Shown piece by piece: positions 31,506-40,600 of a DNA stretch of 64,000 nt (position 1 is the first letter of the stretch; the number at the start of each line of letters is the position of its first letter). The position numbers and the translations under genes were made by a program. The stretch is from assembly GCA_905480215.1 (NCBI GenBank), contig CAJQPL010000031.1:1-64000 (forward strand), written 5' to 3'. The notes beneath the pieces are model-generated. The model saw nothing but the letters and a program-made list of their open reading frames with translations. It ran no database searches and was not told the origin of the DNA. The DNA comes from an uncultured Woeseiaceae bacterium (GTDB taxonomy: Bacteria; Pseudomonadota; Gammaproteobacteria; Steroidobacterales; Woeseiaceae).

Positions 31506-32231
31506 ATGAACGGCTTCAAACGCCTGGCTGAGATGGTATGGGGACTGTATGTCCTTGTTTGCTTTGCAATTGCCTGCATTTTCTCGCTCTTCGTAGCGAT
31601 TCTAGTGCCGGGCCCGGAGCGGCGCCACCGGCTGGTAACGTGGGCCTCGAAAATGATATTCGTGCTGGGACGTGTTTCAGTCACGATACGCGGTATCGAC
31701 AACCTGCCGTCCGATAGCTGCGTGGTGGTCGCCAATCACGCTAGCTATATCGATGGTGTACTGCTAAAAGCCTATCTGCCGTCGCGCTTCGGCTTTGTAA
31801 TCAAGGGTGAAATGAGGGCTATACCTATAGTGTCTTTCCTACTGCGGCGCTCAGGTGCAAAATTTGTTGACCGAAACGAAGGCGCAAAAAGCTCGACGGA
31901 TGCCCGACAGCTGGTTCGCGCTGCGCAAGGCGGCGAATCACTGGGGTTCTTCCCGGAAGGGACGTTTTGGCGGGAGCCGGGGATCAGACATTTTCGGGCG
32001 GGCGCATTCCTGGTTGCGCTAAAGGGCAGTTTGCCCACCGTGCCCATCGCCATTTCGGGTACGCGCCAAATGCTGCCATCGGGCAACTGGATACCTCGTA
32101 GAGCACATTTATTGGTCGACATATTGCCCGTTATCGCGCCGGGCGACGACGGCTTCACCAATAGTCGACAGCTCGCGGAAACTGTCCGGCAGAAAATAAT
32201 TGTCGCAACTGGCGAGCCCGGCATCGATTGA
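31506..32231 (+). CDS. PlsC-type 1-acylglycerol-phosphate acyltransferase
   Basis: 241 residues. An N-terminal membrane segment (LYVLVCFAIACIFSLFVAILV) precedes the acyltransferase signature NHASYIDG (HxxxxD), GAKFVDRNEG, and FPEGTF. This is the family that acylates lysophosphatidic acid or related lipids at the inner membrane. ATG 31506 is chosen; no good ribosome site is visible for it or for the upstream GTG at 31467. The 228-base gap to xerD, divergent, holds no other gene. Whether it is the main PlsC or a paralogue is unknown. Confidence 0.88.
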   Translation: MNGFKRLAEMVWGLYVLVCFAIACIFSLFVAILVPGPERRHRLVTWASKMIFVLGRVSVTIRGIDNLPSDSCVVVANHASYIDGVLLKAYLPSRFGFVIKGEMRAIPIVSFLLRRSGAKFVDRNEGAKSSTDARQLVRAAQGGESLGFFPEGTFWREPGIRHFRAGAFLVALKGSLPTVPIAISGTRQMLPSGNWIPRRAHLLVDILPVIAPGDDGFTNSRQLAETVRQKIIVATGEPGID

Positions 32232-32337
32232 AATCGATGCGCCCATTAGCTACCGTCATTCTTGTATTGCGTCATGCTCCTAAATACCTGAGAGTGGCAC
32301 TCCATCTAGTCTTATCGCCTTGCTGGAGGCATGAAGA

Positions 32338-33519
32338 ATGAGTTCTGATCCTATTGTCATAGTTGCCGCGAAACGTACGCCACTTGGCGCGTTTCAAGGT
32401 TCACTCACCGGCGCCATGAGCCCCGACCTTGGCGCGGCAGCTATTCGCGCCTGCATTGAGGAAAGCGGCGTCGCCGCAGGTGATGTCAGCGAAGTGCTGA
32501 TGGGCTGTGTATTGCCAGCAGGCGTCGGCCAGGCCCCCGCCCGTCAGGCAGCCATCAGCGCTGGCATTCCGCTGGCTGCCGGCTGTACAACTCTGAATAA
32601 AGTCTGTGGGTCAGGCATGAAGACCGCCATGCTTGCGAACGACCTTATTAAAGTTGGCAGCGCCAGCATTGTCGTGGCCGGCGGCATGGAATCCATGACA
32701 AACGCGCCATATTTGATGCCACGCGCGCGCAGCGGCTACCGCATGGGCCACCAGCAAGTTCTCGACCATATGTTTTTCGATGGCCTGCAAAACCCTTACG
32801 ACGGCAACATGATGGGGCACTTTGCAGAGGAAACCGCCAAGAAATATGCCTTTAGTCGTGAGAGTCAGGACGCGTTCGCGATTGAATCAGTACAACGGGC
32901 CCGTGCCGCCATGGCCAACGGCGCCTTCGATGCTGAAACAACAGCAGTAACGATCAGTGGACGTAAGGGAGACACGACCATCAGCGAAGACGATGGTCCG
33001 GGTAACGCTGACATTGAAAAAATCCCGACAATGCGCCCTGCTTTCGCAAAAGACGGCACCGTGACTGCAGCGAGTTCGTCATCGATTTCAGACGGTGCTG
33101 CAGCATTGCTTTTAATGAGCTCGAGCGACGCCAAAAGCCGTGGGCTCAAGCCGCTGGCAACCATCAGCAGTCACTCAAGCTTCGCCCACGAACCGGAATG
33201 GTTTACCACCGCACCGGTATTCGCGATCAAGGCCTTGCACAAAAAACTTGGCTGGAACCGGGATACAGTCGATCTATACGAAATCAATGAGGCCTTCGCC
33301 TGCGTTACGATGGCGGCCATGACCGACCTTGGCCTGGACCACGCCAAGGTTAACGTTAACGGCGGCGCGTGCGCACTAGGTCATCCCATTGGCGCGACAG
33401 GTGCCAGAATTATCGTCACCTTGTTACACGCATTGAGAAATCGGGGACTTGAGCGTGGCGTGGCATCGCTGTGCATTGGTGGTGGCGAGGCCGTCGCGAT
33501 CGGAATTGAAGTTAGTTAA
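32338..33519 (+). CDS. Acetyl-CoA acetyltransferase (thiolase)
   Basis: 393-residue thiolase with acyl-enzyme Cys90 in NKVCGSGMK, NEAFA, the His motif and the second Cys in GGACALGHPIGATGARI and CIGGGEAVAIGIE. Length fits biosynthetic or degradative thiolase II. GGAGG lies shortly before the ATG. The SDR gene follows after 12 bases, so the pair likely perform the last two steps of a beta-oxidation-type sequence, in a pathway such as isoleucine or branched acyl-CoA breakdown (inference). Confidence 0.93.
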   Translation: MSSDPIVIVAAKRTPLGAFQGSLTGAMSPDLGAAAIRACIEESGVAAGDVSEVLMGCVLPAGVGQAPARQAAISAGIPLAAGCTTLNKVCGSGMKTAMLANDLIKVGSASIVVAGGMESMTNAPYLMPRARSGYRMGHQQVLDHMFFDGLQNPYDGNMMGHFAEETAKKYAFSRESQDAFAIESVQRARAAMANGAFDAETTAVTISGRKGDTTISEDDGPGNADIEKIPTMRPAFAKDGTVTAASSSSISDGAAALLLMSSSDAKSRGLKPLATISSHSSFAHEPEWFTTAPVFAIKALHKKLGWNRDTVDLYEINEAFACVTMAAMTDLGLDHAKVNVNGGACALGHPIGATGARIIVTLLHALRNRGLERGVASLCIGGGEAVAIGIEVS

Positions 33520-33531
33520 TAAGGAAAGTTC

Positions 33532-34299
33532 ATGGATCTTAAGATTGCCAAAGCAGTTATTACCGGCGGCGCCTCCGGACTTGGGTTCGCCACCGCAGAG
33601 CGTGTCATAGCAGCCGGCGGACAAGCGGTATTACTCGACATCAATGCGGAACAAGGCGCGTTGAGCGTCGCCAAACTGGGTGAACGTGCGAAATTCGTCG
33701 GCACGGATGTGTCGGATGAAGCGGCCGTAAAAGCGGCCATTCAAACAGCTAATGATTTCATGGGCGGTATCACTCTGGCCGTCAACTGTGCTGGCATCGC
33801 AACCGCTGGCCGCACGCTAGGTCGTGATGGACCGTGGCCTGCCGAGAATTTCAGCCGTGTCATTCATATTAATCTGATTGGCACTTACATAGTGACTAAA
33901 GAAGCCGCGGCCGTAATGCAGCTCAACGAGCCAAACGATGAAGGCGAACGCGGCGTAGTTATCAGCACCGCGTCCGTTGCCGCGTTTGAAGGGCAGATTG
34001 GGCAGGCAGCATATTCCGCATCCAAAGGCGGCGTTGTTGGCATGATGTTACCGCTGGCGCGCGAGTTTGCTCAGTTTGGTATTCGTGTTAATACCATCGC
34101 CCCTGGCATATTCTTAACGCCGATGATGGCGGGCATGCCAGAAGACGTGCAGGCATCACTAGGCAAGCAGATTCCTTTCCCACCGCGCCTCGGCCGGCCC
34201 GAAGAGTACGCAGATACCGCCGCGTTCATCTACGGCAACCCGGTTGTGAATGGTGAGACGATTCGCATCGATGGTGCGATCCGAATGCAACCGAAATAG
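33532..34299 (+). CDS. SDR family 3-hydroxyacyl-CoA dehydrogenase (HSD10-like)
   Basis: 255-residue short-chain dehydrogenase. NAD motif TGGASGLGFA, NCAGIATAG, catalytic Ser in STASVAAFEG and Tyr-Lys in AAYSASKGG are all intact. The pattern (DVSDEAAVKAAI, FSRVIHINLIGTYIV) resembles type-2 3-hydroxyacyl-CoA dehydrogenases. It follows the thiolase in one operon, which supports oxidation of a 3-hydroxyacyl-CoA. Convergent with the ETF oxidoreductase gene. Confidence 0.9.
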   Translation: MDLKIAKAVITGGASGLGFATAERVIAAGGQAVLLDINAEQGALSVAKLGERAKFVGTDVSDEAAVKAAIQTANDFMGGITLAVNCAGIATAGRTLGRDGPWPAENFSRVIHINLIGTYIVTKEAAAVMQLNEPNDEGERGVVISTASVAAFEGQIGQAAYSASKGGVVGMMLPLAREFAQFGIRVNTIAPGIFLTPMMAGMPEDVQASLGKQIPFPPRLGRPEEYADTAAFIYGNPVVNGETIRIDGAIRMQPK

Positions 34300-34325
34300 A
34301 ATTTTGCTGCGCGCGGGCCACTACA

Positions 34326-35975
34326 CTACATATTGGAGTAGTTCGGTCCGCCGCCGCCCTCGGGAACAGTCCAGACGATATTCTGCTGCGGATCCTTGAT
34401 GTCGCAGGTCTTACAGTGCACGCAATTCTGAGCATTGATCTGAAATTTTGCACTGCCGTCTTCCTCAACCACTTCATAAACACCCGCCGGACAGTAGCGT
34501 TGCGCCGGCTCATCGAATTCCGGAAGGTTGTAGGTGATGGGCACTGCGGCATCTTTGAGTTTCAGATGCGAGGGCTGGTCTTCTTCGTGATTGGTGCTGG
34601 AAAGAAAAACAGATGACAAACGATCAAAGGTGAGCTTGCCGTCGGGTTTCGGATAGTCAATGACCTTGGCCTCGGAGGCGCGCTGTAAGGCCTCGTGATC
34701 CGCATCTTTCTTGTGCCAGGTAAACGGCAGCTTGCCGAAAAATATATTTTGATCGATGAACGCAAATGCCGCGCCCCAAAAATTGCCAAACTTGGCTAAT
34801 CCCGGTCCGAAGTTGCGACCTCGATAGAGTTCCTCGTATACCCACGAGGATTTAACCTTGTCCTCGAAATCGGTCAGCTCGACACTCGCTGCGCTGTCTG
34901 ATTGCAACGCAGCCTGGACACTCTCTGCCGCCAGCATGCCGGTCTTGATCGCGGTATGTGCTCCTTTAATTTTCGCGCCATTAAGAAAACCTGCTGTACA
35001 ACCCACCAGCATGCCACCAGGAAACGTCAGTTTTGGCAACGACTGCAGTCCACCCTTGTTCACCGCACGGGCGCCATAGGCGATTCGTTTTCCCCCATCC
35101 AGATAGCGACGAATTTTTGGATGTGTTTTCCAGCGTTGAAATTCATTAAACGGTGACAAGTGGGGGTTCTTGTAACCCAGAGAAACAATGAAACCGGCAA
35201 ACACTCGATTGTTGTCAGCGTGGTACAGAAAACCGCCGCCGTCTGTGTGCGAATCCAGCGGCCAACCGGCAGTGTGCACAACCAGCCCTTCTTCGTGAAG
35301 CTCTGGGTCGATCTCCCAGATTTCCTTGAGACCAAGCCCATAGTGCTGCGGATCCGCGTCGGCACGAAGATCAAACTTCTGAATTAGTTGCTCGCCCAGA
35401 TTGCCGCGAACACCTTCGGCGAAAATTGTGTACTTGCCGAGCAATTCATAACCTGGGGTGTACGACGATTTCTTCTCACCGTCCTTGCCAATACCCATAT
35501 CGCTGGTAGCCACGCCGATTACGCAACCGTCATCGTCATACAAAACTTCGGATGCCGCGAAGCCTGGAAACACGTTTACACCCATATTTTCGGCTTGCTC
35601 CCCCATCCATTGGCACAACTGACCCAGGCTAATGATGTAATTGCCCTTGTTGTGCATTGGCCGCGGCAAGAATGGACCGGGCACGGGGAAAGCGCCGCTC
35701 GCGCTGGTCAGATAGTGAACCCTGTCGCCGCTGACTGCGGTTTTGACTGGCGCACCCATGTCGCGCCAGTCGGGAAACAGCTCATTGAGTCCAGTTGGCT
35801 CAAATACGTTGCCCGACAAGATATGAGCGCCGATTTCCGAGCCTTTCTCCACTACAACCACAGACAAACTGTCATCGAGCTGCAACAATCTGCAAGCAGC
35901 TGCAAGGCCTGACGGCCCGCCACCCACTACGACAACATCGAATTCCATCGATTCGCGTTCAATCTCATCTGCCAT
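34326..35975 (-). CDS. Electron transfer flavoprotein-ubiquinone oxidoreductase
   Basis: 549-residue membrane-associated flavoprotein that moves electrons from acyl-CoA dehydrogenases via ETF to ubiquinone. FAD motif VVVGGGPSGLAAACRLLQ; IIVG-type ubiquinone region; 4Fe-4S cluster with RYCPAGVYE and CVHCKTCDIKDPQQNI. All four cluster cysteines are present. It lies between fatty-acid genes and zapE, read alone, and would serve the acyl-CoA dehydrogenases at 52-55 kb. etfA/etfB are not in the window. Confidence 0.96.
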   Translation of the reverse strand: MADEIERESMEFDVVVVGGGPSGLAAACRLLQLDDSLSVVVVEKGSEIGAHILSGNVFEPTGLNELFPDWRDMGAPVKTAVSGDRVHYLTSASGAFPVPGPFLPRPMHNKGNYIISLGQLCQWMGEQAENMGVNVFPGFAASEVLYDDDGCVIGVATSDMGIGKDGEKKSSYTPGYELLGKYTIFAEGVRGNLGEQLIQKFDLRADADPQHYGLGLKEIWEIDPELHEEGLVVHTAGWPLDSHTDGGGFLYHADNNRVFAGFIVSLGYKNPHLSPFNEFQRWKTHPKIRRYLDGGKRIAYGARAVNKGGLQSLPKLTFPGGMLVGCTAGFLNGAKIKGAHTAIKTGMLAAESVQAALQSDSAASVELTDFEDKVKSSWVYEELYRGRNFGPGLAKFGNFWGAAFAFIDQNIFFGKLPFTWHKKDADHEALQRASEAKVIDYPKPDGKLTFDRLSSVFLSSTNHEEDQPSHLKLKDAAVPITYNLPEFDEPAQRYCPAGVYEVVEEDGSAKFQINAQNCVHCKTCDIKDPQQNIVWTVPEGGGGPNYSNM

Positions 35976-36098
35976 CTATTCGTTTTCCCTATTGCCGGTA
36001 TTGCCTGAACTGGATATCAATTCTAGCAGCGACTGTGGCGGCATCTATTGCCGCAATGTAATCTTGCACTGCTGCTGTAAGGTGCAAAATACAGGTAA

Positions 36099-37199
36099 TT
36101 GGGTAGATTGGAAATTCAAAAAGCTTACGAGGACAGTATCTCGCTTGAGGGTCATGTCCGCGACCCTGCCCAGCAGGCTGTTGTAGATCGGCTCGCCGAT
36201 CTACAGGATCGTATTGTTGCCTACAAGCCTTTGCGGACAAGTTTCTTAGCCAGACTGTCGCGCCAGAATACGACTGTCGGCGGTGAGCGAGGTCTGTACC
36301 TGTGGGGAGGCGTTGGCCGCGGCAAGACGTTCTTGATGGACTTGTTCTACGAGAATCTCGAAATCGAAAAGAAAAAACGTATCCACTTTCATCGCATGAT
36401 GCATGAGGTACATATGCGGCTTGGCATGCTGGGTGACACAGAAGATCCGCTTGATGTCATCGCCGCCGACATGGCCGGCAACATGCGGGTGCTGTGTTTT
36501 GATGAGTTTTTTGTCAGCGATATTGCTGACGCGATGATCTTGGGCCGGCTGCTCGAAGGCCTCTTTCGTCGTGGTGTTACGCTGATTGCAACTTCCAACG
36601 CCAGACCCGACGATCTCTACAAAGATGGCCTGCAACGCTCACAATTTTTACCCGCCATTGAGCAGCTTAAAAAGCATACGGAGGTCGTAGAAATGGATAG
36701 CGGTACTGACTATCGCCTGCGGCTGTTGCAACAAGCCGGCACTTATCTGACGCCTGACGATAATGTCGCAAGAAAAAGACTGGGCGCGTTTTTCAATGAC
36801 TCTGCGACCAGTCAGATTGAGGAACATCGCGATCTCGAAATCAACGGTCGGCAGATTAACGCCTATAAGTGCGCTAAGGGAATCGTCTGGTTCGATTTTG
36901 AATCTATTTGCGACGGTCCACGCAGTCAGGCTGACTACATCGAGATCGCACGCTGGTATCCAAGTGTCATTGTCTCAAACGTGCCACGTCTCGACCCAAT
37001 GCGCGAAGATCAGACGCGACGCTTTATTGCATTAGTTGACGAATTCTACGACCGGCGAGTCAAATTGATAATTTCAGCGTCGTGTGAAGTACAGCAACTA
37101 TATTCGGGCAAACGGCTCGAATTTGAGTTCGACCGCACTGCGAGTCGGCTCATCGAGATGCAATCTGAGGAGTATCTCGCGCTGCCGCATCTTGCATGA
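36099..37199 (+). CDS. zapE: Cell-division ATPase ZapE (AFG1 family)
   Basis: 366-residue P-loop ATPase that associates with the divisome in E. coli and with proteolysis in mitochondria. Walker A GGVGRGKTFLMD, Walker B VLCFDEFFVSDIADA, sensor IATSNARPDDLYKDG, and arginine-finger region RRFIALVDEFYDR. No ATG fits; the frame opens with TTG at 36099 directly after a stop codon, with a second TTG at 36108. CAGGTAA precedes the first. The marR gene follows after 12 bases. Confidence 0.93.
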   Translation: MGRLEIQKAYEDSISLEGHVRDPAQQAVVDRLADLQDRIVAYKPLRTSFLARLSRQNTTVGGERGLYLWGGVGRGKTFLMDLFYENLEIEKKKRIHFHRMMHEVHMRLGMLGDTEDPLDVIAADMAGNMRVLCFDEFFVSDIADAMILGRLLEGLFRRGVTLIATSNARPDDLYKDGLQRSQFLPAIEQLKKHTEVVEMDSGTDYRLRLLQQAGTYLTPDDNVARKRLGAFFNDSATSQIEEHRDLEINGRQINAYKCAKGIVWFDFESICDGPRSQADYIEIARWYPSVIVSNVPRLDPMREDQTRRFIALVDEFYDRRVKLIISASCEVQQLYSGKRLEFEFDRTASRLIEMQSEEYLALPHLA

Positions 37200-37211
37200 T
37201 AACTTTGACTA

Positions 37212-37661
37212 ATGGACGACGAACTCAAATTAGAGAATTTTCTGCCATATCAGCTGGCCATTCTTTCCAATACTGTTAGCACATCTATCGCAAGAGCTTA
37301 CGATCAGCGGTTCAAAGTATCTATCCCGGAATGGCGAGTCATTACCGCGCTGGGACGATTTCCGGGTCTGTCGGCGATCGAAGTGGCCGAACGCACAACG
37401 CTTGATAAAGTAGCCGTCAGCCGCGCGGTGACCAAACTCATGAGAGGTGGCCGTATTGATCGCGGGTTTACAGACGTCGACAAACGCCGCTCAATTTTGA
37501 ATCTGTCTGAGGAAGGTAAAAAGCTTTACGCTGAAATTTCGCAAATAGGGTTGCAATTCGAACGCGATCTCGTGCAAGGCTTCAGCGACGAGGAGATGGA
37601 GAATCTCAACGACATCATGCAAAGGCTGCTGGCTCGCGCGAAGTCTATCGGACCACTATAA
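37212..37661 (+). CDS. MarR family transcriptional regulator
   Basis: 149 residues with a winged helix-turn-helix: SIPEWRVITALGRFPGLSAIEVAERTTLDKVAVSRAVTKL, then the wing GRIDRGFTDVDKRRSILNLSEEG. This is the dimeric MarR fold that often senses phenolic or acyl ligands. No ligand is evident. It lies 32 bases before the glutamate dehydrogenase and may control it or the zapE operon; neither is shown. A TTG/ATG choice is not an issue: ATG 37212 begins the conserved dimer helix region. Confidence 0.9.
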   Translation: MDDELKLENFLPYQLAILSNTVSTSIARAYDQRFKVSIPEWRVITALGRFPGLSAIEVAERTTLDKVAVSRAVTKLMRGGRIDRGFTDVDKRRSILNLSEEGKKLYAEISQIGLQFERDLVQGFSDEEMENLNDIMQRLLARAKSIGPL

Positions 37662-37693
37662 AGCGCCTTAAAGGGATAGTTTACGATGTAATT

Positions 37694-40600
37694 ATGGCAT
37701 CATTCTTCGCGCCTCTGCCGGCGCCGTATCTCGGAGCAAACACAGTGCCATCCAAAGAAAATCGCCGCGTCGACGACACGAAAGAATCCATCGTCGCCGG
37801 AATTCTATCAAGCAAATCTCGCTCAAAAACACTCAGTAAGCACTCCCAGGCCAAGCTGTTTCTGCGCCAGTACTTTGAAGATATGCCGGTCGAGGACTTG
37901 CAGAGCAGATCTGAAGAAGTGATGGCCAGGGCGGCGATCGATCATCTGGACTTCGGCGTTGTGCGTCGCAAAGGCCAGTCACTGCTGCGGATTTTCAATC
38001 CCACTGTAAAAGAACATGGTTATACGTCGATGTACTCGTTTGTTGAGATGATCAACGACGACATGCCGTTCTTGGTTGATTCAGTGTGCAGCGCCATCAA
38101 CCGCCACGACCTGGCGGTACACATCACTGTGCATCCGATCATTGCGGTGAAACGCGATGGCAAAGGGCGACTAAGCGGCATCGGCAGCCCCGGCGCAAAA
38201 GGCATAAGAAGCGAATCTTTTGTTCACCTTGCGATCGAAAGGGAAACTGATCCAGCGAAGCTGAAACTTCTGCAACAGGAAATTCGAAAAGTACTTCGTG
38301 ACGTTCGAGTTGCCGTACGCGACTGGCAAAAAATGCGCGCGAAAATGCGCGAAGCACGGGATTCGATGCTCAACGGACCGAAGAATGCCGACCCGTTGCT
38401 GCAGTCTGAGAGTCAGGCCTTGCTTGACTGGATGGTCGAGGATCATTTTACCTTCCTCGGTTATCGTGAGTACTCCCTTAAGACCGAAGGAAAACGGTCT
38501 TTTCTCGAATCGGTCGATGGTAGCGGCCTCGGCGTTTTAAGGCGTGACGACCGTGGTCCAAATCCGATCGAACTCACGCCGGAAATGCTTCGCCTGCAGC
38601 GTTCGCGCGACTGGTTGATTCTAACCAAGGCAAATTCACGTTCGACCGTTCACCGCTCGGCGTTTCTCGACTACGTAGGCGTCAAGGTCTTCAACAACAG
38701 TGGCGTCGCTGTTGGCGAAAGACGTTTTATCGGTCTCCTGACCTCGATTGCTTATAGCGAAAGTCCAAAGAACATCCCGTTGATACGGCACAAGATCAGC
38801 AAAATTTTCGAACTAGCGCAGGTCAACGAATTTGGCCATCGCGGCAAAACTTTATCTCACATCATCGAAACCTATCCCCGTGAAGAGTTAATTCAGAGCA
38901 CGGTTCAGGATTTGGCCAGAACCACACTCGGCATCTTGAATCTGCAAGACCGGAAAAGAGTCAAATTCTTTCTTCGTCGCGACGCATTTCGCCGCTTCTT
39001 TTCCTGCCTGGTATTTGTTCCTCGAGACAGATATACGACGGCGATCAGACAACGTATAGAAAAATTACTGCAAGAGTCTTTCGGCGGCATCTCGGTTGAT
39101 TCTTCTGTGCAAATTTCCGACTCAGCGTTAGCAAGAGTGCATATGATCGTGCGCACGAAAGAAGGCATGCAGGCACGCATCAGTATTAGTGAAATCGAGA
39201 AAAGGATTGGCGAATTTATTGTTACCTGGTCCGACCGTTTGCAGCAGCAGTTGTTCGCAGAGTACGACCGCGATGAAGCAGGTCGACTGTTCAAAGCTTA
39301 TGGTCAAATTTTTCCGGTCGGTTACCAGGAACATTCTCTGCCTTCGCAAGCGTCCTCCGATATTCTCCGCATAGATAGTATGTGCAATAGCGGTGCGTTA
39401 CGAAGCGTAGATCTCTATGTACCCGCGAATTCCGAGCCCGATCATCTTAACTTTATGATCTACAGCAAAGACGAACCGATCGCACTCTCGGATGCGCTAC
39501 CGATCATTGAAAACATGGGCGTATCCGTATTCTCTGAACGCCCCTATGAGGCCGTTTTGGATTCCGGCGAATCGTTTTGGTTACAGGATTTTCATCTGGT
39601 GTATCAGGGCGCCGCGCCGGTCGATTTAGCAGCGGCGGGTAAACGTTTCGAATCCTGCTTCATGGCCGTCCTGGACGGCCTGGCGGAGAACGACGGCCTC
39701 AACCGGCTCGTCCTTAGTGGCGACCTCGACTGGCGCCAGACGGCATTGCTGCGGTGTTATGCGAAACACATTCAACAGCTGGGTTTACCGTTTAGCCAGA
39801 CTTACCTGGAAGACGTGTTAGTAGCGCACTCCACGCTCGTCCCCCTGCTGGTCGAAAAATTCGAACTGCAGTTTGACCCTGGTATTAACAAGTCGCGGCG
39901 TGATCGTGAATTGAAGCGAGTCTCCGCTGCCGTCGATCGTGGCGTGGCGCGCGCAAAAAACGTCGATGAAGACCGCATCTTGACGGCCTTCGCCGGCGGT
40001 ATTAATGCAAGCTTGCGCAGCAACTATTTTCTGACCGAAAACGAACAGCCAAAATCCTATATTTCGATTAAGCTGGATCCGGCGAGGTTACCGGAAATCC
40101 CGCTGCCAAGACCGGTGTTCGAAGTATTCGTGTACTCGCCGGAAGTTGAGGGAGTTCACTTACGCGGCGGCGACATTGCACGAGGTGGCCTGAGATGGTC
40201 GGATAGACGAGAAGACTTTCGCACCGAAGTTTTAGGTTTGATGAAGGCTCAGATTGTAAAGAATACAATCATCGTTCCAACCGGTGCGAAAGGTGGTTTT
40301 TTTCCTAAGCGCGCGCCCAGTGGGGACCGCGATGCGGTGCTGCAGAACGCTATTCATTGTTACAAAACCTTCATCCGTGCTCTGCTCGATATCACTGACA
40401 ATGTCATCGACGGCAAAGTTGTGACGCCGCCGGGAATCGTCTGCCGCGACGGCGATGATCCGTACCTGGTGGTCGCGGCTGACAAAGGCACAGCGACTTT
40501 TTCCGATATCGCCAATGACATCTCAGCCGAATACAATTTTTGGCTCGATGATGCATTCGCCTCTGGCGGCTCGGCCGGTTACGACCACAAGAAAATGGGC